From JAXHTY01 sp034189225 (GTDB lineage: Bacteria > Desulfobacterota > Desulfobacteria > Desulfobacterales > Desulfosudaceae), in the NCBI GenBank assembly GCA_034189225.1, contig JAXHVL010000021.1:1-53497 (forward strand): DNA of 53,497 bases, given 5' to 3'. The notes below the pieces were generated by a model that was not told the origin of the DNA, did not search any database, and was given only the letters and a program-made list of their open reading frames with translations. Below, in pieces: positions 7,585 to 15,833 of the stretch (positions within the stretch are counted from its first letter, which is position 1; each line of letters begins with the position of its first letter). The translations under genes were made by a program, and so were the position numbers.

Positions 7585-9729
7585 TTATTGAATTAAATAG
7601 ACATGGCGTTCATAAGGCAAAAACGTATCGGCTATAACCCCCTGGTGAATATCGATGGATCTGTTTTCAAAAAGAACGTTGATTTTTTTATTTTGCAGCT
7701 TTTCCGGCAAAACATCCCCAGGCAGCTGAAAATGCGCGGCTTGCTCAGTGTGTTGAAAGTTCACCGCAATGATGTACCAGGATCCATTGGCATATCGTGC
7801 GGAGGCCTGGACCCATTCCGAACCGGATTGAATGGCCCGTGTCCGGGATGATTGCAGGACCGGATGAAGCCTCTTCATTTCTTTGATGACCGGGGAGATG
7901 GCATTTAAAACGATTTTTGAGTTGGGCATCATCGGCCATGTTTGAAATCCGGTGGCCCCGTTCAGGGATGCAAGGTATGCCATGCACTTGAGTTCCCGCG
8001 GTGTCGGGTGCCTGCCGGTATCTGAAAAGAACTGAAGGAGAAAAATAGTGGGTTTGCGGTTTTCGCCGGCGATGGTGGTGGCTTTCGTGCGCCATGCCAG
8101 ATCAGACATTTTGCGATCCGGTATGGGGTAGAAGTCCAAGGACATGATATCGCCGGGCGCTGACAGATTGTTTTTGAGAGAAATGACAATTGCCCAAGCA
8201 TAGTTGATATACACAGGATGGTATGGATCTAGAGACTTTGCGTGATTCACAAGGGTATGGGTTATGCCCTTTTTGATCAATTGTCCGTCCGGTTCGTCAT
8301 AAATATACCATCCAAGTAAGGCGGGGTGTGATTTCAGCGCCGGAAGCAGGCGGCTGTATTCCCGGCGGTAATGTTCCTGAATGATTTGCGGTTTGCTGTC
8401 ACGGATACGTTGGAACCCGCTGTCTTTGGATAAAATCGCGTTTGTCGTTATCCAGATCACCACCTTCAGGTCCCGTTGGTGGGCCATGTCCAGAAAGTGC
8501 CTGATTTTTTCCGTGGATGCCCGGGTGTTGTTGCCGGCCTGGCAGAAGCTGGGAACAACAACGGTGTATCCCAGGTCCCTGACCTTATCTAGCATTTCAG
8601 CCCAGCGGTGGTCATAAAGATGGGCACGGGCGAACGTGGCGGCGAAAAAGAAAAAAGGCGCTCCATCCACAAGGAAACAGCGCCTTGAATGGTCAATTTT
8701 CACCGGATTGTTGGCTGCGGGCAGTATGGAGAGGGCTGCTGCTGTTTTGGCGCGTACGTTGCCGTTTTGATCTTTCAATTCAGCCGTCACCTTGTATTGC
8801 CCCTTGCTGAAACGGGATGCCGGGATCCATAAGGGCGTTTCCGGCAAGGCAAATGAAAACGCATTTTGTTCCGCGGCCTTGTGTCGTGAGGCCGGTATCG
8901 GGGTTAACGTAATCTGCCAGTCCGCCTGCGGGGACGTGTATTGAGGCAGGCGAACATCGAAAAAGATGCGCGGTTCATCTGTAAAAAAAGAATAACGGGG
9001 GAATACCTGAAACTGACGATCTGATGTAAAATTTTTTGTGTATTTTCTGACGGTACCATGAATTTCGGTGAGGGTGTCCGGCGCAGGGATTGTGTAAAGC
9101 CTTTTTTCATTGATCGACGGCTTGTAGGTTGTGGCCTTTTTGCCTTCTTCCAGCTGAACCGCATCGATCCAGATTGTTGCACCGGGATCTTCGGGCATGA
9201 CAGCCAAGTCTACCAGTTCCATTGTGTCTAGCTTAACTTCCTGGGTAAAGGTATATCTTTTCCACTGGTCATCGACCTGAACGACATATGATGTTTCATG
9301 AAAACAAATCCGGACGTCGATTTTCAGCGGCGATTTTCTGTTGCCTTTCATATACAGCGACAGGGTATGGGGTCTGCCGTTCTTTGGTTTTGCGATCTTT
9401 GCGCGTTTCAGCATTCTTTTCATGGTGCTGCGCTGGAGTTGCACAAGCGTGTCGCCAGCTGTTGGCGCGGTGATGCAAAGGCTTTTTTTGCCGTGAAACG
9501 CTGTATTGTCATCCAGTTTCCACAAGTCGAACCAGTCGTGGATCTTCTTGGGCCCCAGGTATTGCCCCCAGCCATCGGGCACATCACCAATGGTGGTGAT
9601 CTCAAAACTGCCGTTTACAATATAGTTCCCTGCCATGGCCGGTCTGGTCATAACCGGGGAGGATAAGAGCAGTGTGAGAATGAAAAAGAAGTGCAAGCGT
9701 ATGGGCATCTTGTGACAGTTATGCATCAT
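7585..9729 (-). CDS. Secreted glycoside-hydrolase-like protein with N-terminal carbohydrate-binding-like domain
   Basis: A 714-residue exported protein. A Sec signal peptide (hydrophobic residues 12-30, then MAGN) is followed by NGSFEITTIGDVPDGW, the usual opening of a CBM4/9-like beta-sandwich covering about 30-200. A linker or Ig-like region runs to about 340. A probable (beta/alpha)8 barrel follows, with FFFFAATFARAHLYDHRW, then GYTVVVPSF, and YIYDEPDG, whose Glu is the likely acid/base. The family number cannot be set by eye. A periplasmic glycosidase inside a polysaccharide operon could trim or release polymer, or clear stalled chains. The gene is flanked tightly by transferase genes (4 and 12 bp), so it is cotranscribed with them. 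Confidence 0.75.
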   Translation of the reverse strand: MMHNCHKMPIRLHFFFILTLLLSSPVMTRPAMAGNYIVNGSFEITTIGDVPDGWGQYLGPKKIHDWFDLWKLDDNTAFHGKKSLCITAPTAGDTLVQLQRSTMKRMLKRAKIAKPKNGRPHTLSLYMKGNRKSPLKIDVRICFHETSYVVQVDDQWKRYTFTQEVKLDTMELVDLAVMPEDPGATIWIDAVQLEEGKKATTYKPSINEKRLYTIPAPDTLTEIHGTVRKYTKNFTSDRQFQVFPRYSFFTDEPRIFFDVRLPQYTSPQADWQITLTPIPASRHKAAEQNAFSFALPETPLWIPASRFSKGQYKVTAELKDQNGNVRAKTAAALSILPAANNPVKIDHSRRCFLVDGAPFFFFAATFARAHLYDHRWAEMLDKVRDLGYTVVVPSFCQAGNNTRASTEKIRHFLDMAHQRDLKVVIWITTNAILSKDSGFQRIRDSKPQIIQEHYRREYSRLLPALKSHPALLGWYIYDEPDGQLIKKGITHTLVNHAKSLDPYHPVYINYAWAIVISLKNNLSAPGDIMSLDFYPIPDRKMSDLAWRTKATTIAGENRKPTIFLLQFFSDTGRHPTPRELKCMAYLASLNGATGFQTWPMMPNSKIVLNAISPVIKEMKRLHPVLQSSRTRAIQSGSEWVQASARYANGSWYIIAVNFQHTEQAAHFQLPGDVLPEKLQNKKINVLFENRSIDIHQGVIADTFLPYERHVYLIQ

Positions 9730-9733
9730 CCCT

Positions 9734-10576
9734 TTACCGGATGATAAAATCAGTTAATAAATATGCGTATTCTGTCGGTTCCAGGGAGTTGATAACATCC
9801 TGATAATTTGCAATCTCATTTTCAATACGGGACGAACTGATCTGCTTCAGGCCCGGCTGCGGAATGTTGCAAGCGGGAATATTCAGAAAACGGAAGATGT
9901 CATTCTCAATGGTATTCCGCTTTGAAAAAAAAGCCTCCGTGGTAAATTCATAATATGGGTATTGCCGGGAAAATAACGCTCTATGAAACTGCACCCGGGC
10001 TTCCTGTTTTTGGATGAACTTCCATAGCTGTTTAAGATTAATATGGACAGGACGGGTTTTGACTTGCCTGTCTGTATGGGCAAGCTTTGTTTCCGCTTTA
10101 CGCACAATTGATATAAAGGTTTTTAAATGGTTGGTTCTGATGAGATGCAGTATCCGGACATCTTTGTTTCTTATTAACCATTTCATGAGTTGCGGATAGG
10201 TTTTGAGCTGGCTGTACATGAGCTTGAAGCCGATACAATCAGAACCCGGTTTTCTCGGCATATGTTCGTTCCATGACCGAATGTCCGACCATGGGCCGGA
10301 ATGGTGCGGGGCATGGAATAAAGAAACAAGATACGATTCAATAATTGTGTATGGAGTAAAGTTAACGGGCAAAGACTGTGCGGCTCTGTTCAGAAAGAGC
10401 CATTTACAGACTTTTCTGTATAAACGGCGGTCACAGTATCTGGCGAATCCGTCAGGCGCACCGTAATGGGGTAAAAACACCTCACTATGGCTTTCGATTG
10501 CAGGGTGGCCGTTCAGCCAGAGACTTACATACGTTGATGCGGATCGCTGTGATGATAATAAGAGAAATTTTTTCAT
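9734..10576 (-). CDS. Sulfotransferase family protein (Stf0-like)
   Basis: Predicted PAPS-dependent sulfotransferase modifying a polysaccharide sugar. The N-terminus LLLSSQRSASTYVSLWL (residues 5-21) is the 5'-phosphosulfate loop, and HLIRTNHLKTFISI near residue 146 is the 3'-phosphate-binding segment. At 280 residues it is full length. It is the third sulfotransferase of the operon in transcription order. Its upstream side holds a 259-bp MITE and, between the two, an 18-codon coding-like scrap (ending AAQEKRT, stop near 10610) that I cannot assign. The acceptor sugar is unknown. Confidence 0.83.
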   Translation of the reverse strand: MKKFLLLSSQRSASTYVSLWLNGHPAIESHSEVFLPHYGAPDGFARYCDRRLYRKVCKWLFLNRAAQSLPVNFTPYTIIESYLVSLFHAPHHSGPWSDIRSWNEHMPRKPGSDCIGFKLMYSQLKTYPQLMKWLIRNKDVRILHLIRTNHLKTFISIVRKAETKLAHTDRQVKTRPVHINLKQLWKFIQKQEARVQFHRALFSRQYPYYEFTTEAFFSKRNTIENDIFRFLNIPACNIPQPGLKQISSSRIENEIANYQDVINSLEPTEYAYLLTDFIIR

Positions 10577-10664
10577 CGGATAAAGCAGATAGTGATAATC
10601 AGCCCGTCAGGTGCGCTTCTCCTGTGCTGCCAGCAGGTTCTCCATTGCCGGATCGAATTGTTCA

Positions 10665-10923
10665 GCCCGGATATTTCACGAGTCGATTTGGGCGCAGCTG
10701 CAAGGCGCGGGCTGCGACGCTGTAGTCAATCTACTGCGAGCGGCCTGCAACAAAGCAGATGCGTCCAAGGTGACTCGCCCGAAGGGTGAAATTTTTTGAT
10801 ATAAAATTGCAGTTATTCCGCATGACAATTTGTATTTTTGGAATGACGACAAATAATAATATAATATACTGAAATAATAATTTAAAATAATATTAATCAA
10901 AAAATTTCATGAAATATTCTGGT
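10665..10923. repeat. 259-bp MITE, copy 1
   Basis: Almost identical to 11819-12077 over the whole length, same orientation. The ends are imperfect terminal inverted repeats: GCCCGGATATTTCA on the left and, read inward from the right, ACCAGAATATTTCA. The right end abuts a TA dinucleotide; the left abuts CA. The interior holds a GC-rich potential hairpin region, then an AT-rich stretch of AATAATAT-type sequence. No transposase is encoded. The right end reaches into the sulfotransferase gene and supplies its last codons and its TGA stop. Confidence 0.85.
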
Positions 10924-11806
10924 TAGTGGTGTCAATGATCGCCTGTGCTTCTTCGTACCATTGCCGGGGGTAGCCGCCGAACCGGTCACTGAGTTTCTTC
11001 ATTTGATCTAAATGGAGTCTGGCCAAAAAGTATTTCAGATCATCAGGGATTCTTCTGTTGCTGTATGAGTTGACAACTGTTTTCAGCATTTCCTCGGGCA
11101 ATTCCGGGTTTTCATCGATTTCAAGAAAGGCGAATATTTTTTTCAGATGATTGGCGGGGTCCTTATAAAGGTCATCAAAAAAGTTCAAATGTATTTGACG
11201 GCTGGGAAAGCAGGATTCCCAGTTGCGCAATGTGCGAACGTAGTTGCTTCTCAAATAATTCAAATCACTTATGAAATGCTGCATGAAGGCTGTTTTCGGT
11301 ATTGTATCCAGGCTTTTGACCGCTTTGCCATATACAAAATCTTTTTTTGCATGGGACCAGCTTCTGTCAATTGGATTGCGCAGGGTAAAGAGAATTTTAA
11401 CATCCGGCATTATGGAAGCAATATGCGCAACCTTTTCCTGGGACAGCACGGAGTAGGCGGGTGTCATGTCCCCGGTGAGTCTGCCGTTAATTTTCGGGAA
11501 CAAGCGCCCGTACCAGTCATCGTTACGCCTGAAAAAGTAGTACCTGAAAAACCAGCCCGGGTGGTAATCTCCCCTGGTGGTGGCAATTTTTTTAATGACA
11601 CTGAGCATCTTGGCGATATTGCGCCGCTGGTTGCGATCAGACACGTTCAGTATCTGAGGCCATGGTGTCATTCGCTTATCATCGCGATCAAAATAGTGCA
11701 CTTCTTTGCGCGGCGAAAGCCATATCCGGGGATGCCGTCGCATAAACGTTTCCAACCAGCCAGTCCCGCACCGTTGTCCGCCAATTACAAGAAAATCAGG
11801 AAACAT
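10907..11806 (-). CDS. Sulfotransferase domain protein, 3' end formed by a MITE
   Basis: A 299-residue PAPS-dependent sulfotransferase. FLVIGGQRCGTGWLETF (residues 4-20) is the 5'-phosphosulfate loop and KILFTLRNPIDRSWSHA near residue 137 the 3'-phosphate-binding region. FDDLYKDPANHLKKIF is typical of heparan-type bacterial homologues. The last residues (QNIS) and the stop lie inside the repeat at 10665-10923, so the natural C-terminus may have been lost or altered. The catalytic domain ends well before that, near PRQWYEE, so the enzyme may still work. The gene sits alone between two copies of the same repeat, as if the unit had been duplicated or inserted by recombination between them. Confidence 0.85.
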   Translation of the reverse strand: MFPDFLVIGGQRCGTGWLETFMRRHPRIWLSPRKEVHYFDRDDKRMTPWPQILNVSDRNQRRNIAKMLSVIKKIATTRGDYHPGWFFRYYFFRRNDDWYGRLFPKINGRLTGDMTPAYSVLSQEKVAHIASIMPDVKILFTLRNPIDRSWSHAKKDFVYGKAVKSLDTIPKTAFMQHFISDLNYLRSNYVRTLRNWESCFPSRQIHLNFFDDLYKDPANHLKKIFAFLEIDENPELPEEMLKTVVNSYSNRRIPDDLKYFLARLHLDQMKKLSDRFGGYPRQWYEEAQAIIDTTNQNIS

Positions 11807-11818
11807 GGAATCATCCTA

Positions 11819-12077
11819 ACCCGGATATTTCACAAGTCGATTTGGGCGCAGCTGCAAGGCGCAGGCTGCGACGCTGTAGTCAATCTACTGCGAGCGGCCT
11901 GCAACAAAGCAGATGCGTCCAAGGTGACTCGCCCGAAGGGTGAAATTTTTTGATATAAAATTGCAGTTATTCCGCATGACAATTTGTATTTTTGAAATGA
12001 CTGTAAATAATAATATAATATACTGAAATAATAATTTAAAATAATATTAATCAAAAAATTTCATGAAATATTCGGGC
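11819..12077. repeat. 259-bp MITE, copy 2
   Basis: Second copy, with cleaner ends: left TA-ACCCGGATATTTCA, right (read inward) TA-GCCCGAATATTTCA. That is about 14 bp of terminal inverted repeat flanked by TA on both sides, as expected of IS630/Tc1-mariner-type MITEs. Differences from copy 1 are few point changes (for example CACGAG/CACAAG and GACGACAAAT/GACTGTAAAT). The right flank TA forms part of the TAG stop of the polymerase gene. Both copies contain the same 74-codon open frame, which has no ribosome-binding site and is probably incidental. Confidence 0.88.
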
Positions 12078-13384
12078 TAACTGTACTGCTTGTTTAAGGT
12101 CGTATACGTATACCCGGCCAGTAACCACAGGGGCAATTGAATATCATGAATAAATGCCGTGTTGATAAAACTTGTGATCACGTAAAGTGTAAATGCGAGG
12201 AAAAAACCAAGGCGCAGCGGAAGCTGGCCGGCCAATGCTCTATGTCGGAAGAAGCTGATGAATACACTGATAAACAGGGCCAGATAGATTAATGCGCCCA
12301 GAACTCCTGTATTCAGCACTATTGTTGCCCATCCATTGTCCGCCAGATGCAGATAGCGGCCTTTGATGGGATCAAACGACAGGATTTCCTTATAACCCTT
12401 TTTCAAAGCGACTGCTTCATGAATGAATCCGTAACCAAAAGCGGGATTTTTCTGGAGGACGGCATTGAACCGATTGTCTAAAAGTGCGATCCTGCCGGTA
12501 TACGTGTCCTGGTCATCTTCATGTGCCGCCTGATGACCGGATATGATTTCAATGGCTGAAAATGAGCGATCAATGATATAATCCAGTTTTCCGGCAAATA
12601 ACAGGATTGCAAGAAAAAAACAGCCGATGCTAGTAAAGGCCAATGTTTTGATGAATTTTATTTTTCTGTTTTTAAAAGTGATAAAAAGAAAAAACAAAAA
12701 AACGAGAAAGTGGGCAATGTAGTTGCCCCGGGTGAAGGTGAGCAACGTAGCGGTAAAATAGAAGACAACATAAACGATGCCATGAACACTGACCTTATTG
12801 TCGGTCATCATGTTGTAAAGGTTGGACCACGCAAAAACACTTGAAATTAGTATGAAAATCGGTACATACCTGAGGGATTCCCTGTATTCCCGTCTTAACC
12901 CCATTAACAGGTCAATTTTAAAAAAGTATTGAATCAGTACCAGAAAAAGGAGCACAAAGAATATGAGGTATAAATATTTGCAGACCTTATCAATGCCATA
13001 ATTGTTCAGCACATTGACGAAAATAAAATATGAAGGCAGCCCCAGCAGCAGCCAGCGGGATGCCTTGAGCGTTAATATTAAGGGATACTGATATACGGCG
13101 ATAGACCAAAGCAGGACAATAAGTCCTTGAATAAAAAGAAGGATTAGTATGTTCTCATGGAAAAATCGGCTTTTAAAGAAATTCCTGTTAACAATGACGC
13201 TTTTCAGCCCTGTGGTAAACAGCAGGACAATGCCGAAATCCCAGATTGTCCTGCCAAAAATGACTTTTGGCGCCAGATCAAAGGCATTGGCGGTCAGCGC
13301 CAATGAAAGAATAAGCTGGTAAACCGGTGAAAGAAACCAGAAGCATGCATACAGAAGAAAGCCGAATCCGAGTAATTTAATCAT
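12077..13384 (-). CDS. O-antigen ligase/polymerase-like membrane protein (Wzy-type)
   Basis: A 435-residue polytopic membrane protein with about 11-12 hydrophobic helices and one large extracytoplasmic loop near residues 280-350 carrying NPAFGYGFIHEA and DNGWATIVLNTGVLGALIYL. This is the usual layout of O-antigen ligase (Wzy_C) polymerases. It would polymerise repeat units on the periplasmic face after flipping by the Wzx homologue two genes upstream. The stop codon TAG overlaps the TA flank of MITE copy 2. Sequence conservation in this family is weak, so polymerase versus ligase cannot be told apart; context favours polymerase. Confidence 0.82.
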   Translation of the reverse strand: MIKLLGFGFLLYACFWFLSPVYQLILSLALTANAFDLAPKVIFGRTIWDFGIVLLFTTGLKSVIVNRNFFKSRFFHENILILLFIQGLIVLLWSIAVYQYPLILTLKASRWLLLGLPSYFIFVNVLNNYGIDKVCKYLYLIFFVLLFLVLIQYFFKIDLLMGLRREYRESLRYVPIFILISSVFAWSNLYNMMTDNKVSVHGIVYVVFYFTATLLTFTRGNYIAHFLVFLFFLFITFKNRKIKFIKTLAFTSIGCFFLAILLFAGKLDYIIDRSFSAIEIISGHQAAHEDDQDTYTGRIALLDNRFNAVLQKNPAFGYGFIHEAVALKKGYKEILSFDPIKGRYLHLADNGWATIVLNTGVLGALIYLALFISVFISFFRHRALAGQLPLRLGFFLAFTLYVITSFINTAFIHDIQLPLWLLAGYTYTTLNKQYS

Positions 13385-13428
13385 ATTGAGAGGTATCGTG
13401 TTTGCAAAAAAATATCATCAGGAATGGT

Positions 13429-14223
13429 TTAACAATCATACCCAAAAAAAATAAAATAATCTTTTGCTTCATTGATGATCATTTTTTCTTCCCGGCTGCT
13501 TAATACCGATTTCCACTTACCGGTGGCGGGGTCGTTGATATGGTTGCTGTGCAGGCCGGATTGTTTATCAACATAATTGTTACCGTGCTTTTCAAATGTT
13601 GTTTTTTGCAGTTTTGCTTTTGTATTGGTCAATGAGGTCTTATCTGAAATATGGTCGATTTCCTGATTCGTTAATTTGATTTTCAAAACAGAGGCCGCTT
13701 CAATGATTGTCTTTTGTTTATCATCCATGATTTGATCATAAGAAAACACATTCATGTTGTTTGTGCTGGCGTATAATAACGCCGTATTCACCAGCCGGCG
13801 GAGACGCCCTGACGATATGAACGCTTCCACGCTTTCAATGCTGCCTTTCTGAATTTTGGAAGCCATGATATCCCTTAAATCCCGATGCGTGAAAAATCCG
13901 ATACTTCTGCCGGCGGCAACCCTTCTGGCGATTACCGGGGAATACGCGTGAATTTTAATGAAATTGTAATTCATTGAATTTTTTTGTAATGAAAGGTAAT
14001 CACGTTCATTTTTGCAGAAGTTATAGCTGGATCTGTAATGAATGAACAATATCTCCTGTATGATGTTATGAAGGAGTGTGGAGCCGGAGCGTTGTGCGCC
14101 GCAGTTGATGATATCGCGTATGGGATGATAGAATGCGTTCAGCGATTGAACAGGATGTCGGGCAAGCGCGCTTATTGTGCGTCTGATAAAAAAAACGCGA
14201 GGGTTTTTAATCGGCCGGGGCAT
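13429..14223 (-). CDS. Sulfotransferase-like protein
   Basis: A 264-residue protein with NCGAQRSGSTLLHNII near residue 37, a clear sulfotransferase 5'-phosphosulfate loop, and FFTHRDLRDIMASKI near residue 121, the 3'-phosphate-binding segment. The remainder diverges from the other two sulfotransferases of the operon, so it is not a recent duplicate. The ends are AT-rich compared with the flanking EPS genes. It lies between the flippase and polymerase genes with gaps of 32 and 44 bp. Sulfation of the repeat unit is the inferred role; the acceptor is unknown. Confidence 0.78.
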   Translation of the reverse strand: MPRPIKNPRVFFIRRTISALARHPVQSLNAFYHPIRDIINCGAQRSGSTLLHNIIQEILFIHYRSSYNFCKNERDYLSLQKNSMNYNFIKIHAYSPVIARRVAAGRSIGFFTHRDLRDIMASKIQKGSIESVEAFISSGRLRRLVNTALLYASTNNMNVFSYDQIMDDKQKTIIEAASVLKIKLTNQEIDHISDKTSLTNTKAKLQKTTFEKHGNNYVDKQSGLHSNHINDPATGKWKSVLSSREEKMIINEAKDYFIFFGYDC

Positions 14224-14255
14224 ATTTTTTTCCAGGTTTGTTGTTTAATCCGTTT

Positions 14256-15791
14256 TTATTGCCGGGGCATTGTCGTTTTTCGCCGGCATAATAATAAGTT
14301 CAAATACTTTGAAATGATATTGGTATGGCCGAAATAACGGGTGATATCTTCGGGTGCAAAGAAATGCATCCTGCTGTATAAAAATGATGTAGTAAAAATT
14401 ACCACAACCGGCAGCACAATCAGCTTAAGCAGATCGCCGGGTATGAAAACATATATAAGGTAACAGGCGATGGCATTGACAACACTGACAAAGAGCAGTT
14501 TTACCAGATTTCCATAGGAGATCATTTGTTGTTTGAGATATTTATTCTGGAAATACAATGAAAAGAAAAAAGATGTCATAACCCCCCCGGTGCAACCGAT
14601 CAGTGCGGCATAATAACCTGCAAGGTTTAAGGTGAGCCCGAACAATAGCATGGTCACCGCCGCATTGCCGAGATGCAGCAGAATGGTTTTTTCCGGATGA
14701 TCTTTTAAGATCAGATAATAGTAAAAGGGAAGAATCGTGCGGCCGATCAGAAAAGCACTGACGATAACCCCCACCGACTGCGCAATAATCAGGGTGTCGC
14801 TTCCTATCCAGAGATTGACAAACGGCTTGATGGTGAAACAAAAAAGAATGATAAATGGAAATATTATATATAAAAGGTTTTGTTCGACATCCTGGATTAT
14901 TTTGCCTGTTCTTTTTTGATCATTGATCTGCGCAATATAGGGCAGCAAGGGGTATACAATCCTTGTAACAATACCCCATAATTGATTTCGGACCCTTATC
15001 CCGATATGGAAATACCCGACCTCTTGGATGCCTATAAAATTTGCAATCAATATTTTCAGCAAAGGAATGTGAAGGAATGAGGCGAGGCTGCCCAGAAAAA
15101 TTTTTCCACCATAATGCAACTGTTTTCCGGCGATTCTTCTGAATTCTGATGCCAGGCCTTCAACTGCCGGTATACCCCACGTGGACAAAGCATTATAGGT
15201 CATTAACAAAAACCACATCAATGCTGCGCTGAATATTGCTATGCCTACTTCGTGAAGATCGCCCCCAAGCAATAAGACGGCGATGATAAATCCCCAGTAG
15301 AGAAATCCGTATAACATCTGCAGATAGTTGACGACATAGTTTTTCCCGCTTGCATCAAGAATGGCTTTGAACAACTGTCCCAGTACAAGCAGGCTGTTGC
15401 CCCATATAACACTGAGAAAAAGCCATTTAGAAACGATATATTTTGCCGGTGGAATGCTCATCATGTTCAGAAGAATGGGTTTATTGAATGCTGTCAGTAT
15501 ACCGCATACGGACAACAGGAGAATGGTCAGAAGCAGAACCGAAACAGTAATATCATAATCAGACTCCTTACCCTTTCCCTGCTCGGAAAGGTGCTTGACG
15601 AGCGTCATGCTCAAGCCAAGATTGGTAAAAATATTCAGGTTGCCGACGGTGGCGATAAGGCCAAAGATGCCGTATGATTCAGGACCGAGCAGCTTTATGA
15701 AAACGGGTATGGTAAAAAAGATCAGCAGGGTCTGAACGACAGACTGTAACCCGCCTGTCAGCGCGCTTTTTCTTGTGAGGGTTTTGTTCAT
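14256..15791 (-). CDS. Polysaccharide flippase (Wzx/oligosaccharide exporter family)
   Basis: A 511-residue protein with about 14 hydrophobic helices and the family's opening: a short basic N-terminus (NKTLTRKSALTGG), then a helix with TIPVFIKLLGPESYGIFGL. It would move undecaprenyl-linked repeat units across the inner membrane in the Wzx/Wzy pathway. RVRNQLWGIVTRIVYPLLPYI near residue 260 matches the middle of the MATE/MurJ-like fold. Placed between the outer-membrane beta-barrel gene and a sulfotransferase, it belongs to the assembly branch of the operon. Confidence 0.9.
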   Translation of the reverse strand: MNKTLTRKSALTGGLQSVVQTLLIFFTIPVFIKLLGPESYGIFGLIATVGNLNIFTNLGLSMTLVKHLSEQGKGKESDYDITVSVLLLTILLLSVCGILTAFNKPILLNMMSIPPAKYIVSKWLFLSVIWGNSLLVLGQLFKAILDASGKNYVVNYLQMLYGFLYWGFIIAVLLLGGDLHEVGIAIFSAALMWFLLMTYNALSTWGIPAVEGLASEFRRIAGKQLHYGGKIFLGSLASFLHIPLLKILIANFIGIQEVGYFHIGIRVRNQLWGIVTRIVYPLLPYIAQINDQKRTGKIIQDVEQNLLYIIFPFIILFCFTIKPFVNLWIGSDTLIIAQSVGVIVSAFLIGRTILPFYYYLILKDHPEKTILLHLGNAAVTMLLFGLTLNLAGYYAALIGCTGGVMTSFFFSLYFQNKYLKQQMISYGNLVKLLFVSVVNAIACYLIYVFIPGDLLKLIVLPVVVIFTTSFLYSRMHFFAPEDITRYFGHTNIISKYLNLLLCRRKTTMPRQ

Positions 15792-15833
15792 ATGAGCGGA
15801 TAACTCTGGTAATTCCTGGTGTATGTAGGAGGA

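Noticed and set aside
10676..12054. Identical 74-codon frames in both 259-bp repeats as a possible peptide
   Set aside because: No ribosome-binding site, the N-terminal half is the AT-rich repeat interior, and the two differ only where the repeat DNA differs. Preservation is explained by recent copying.
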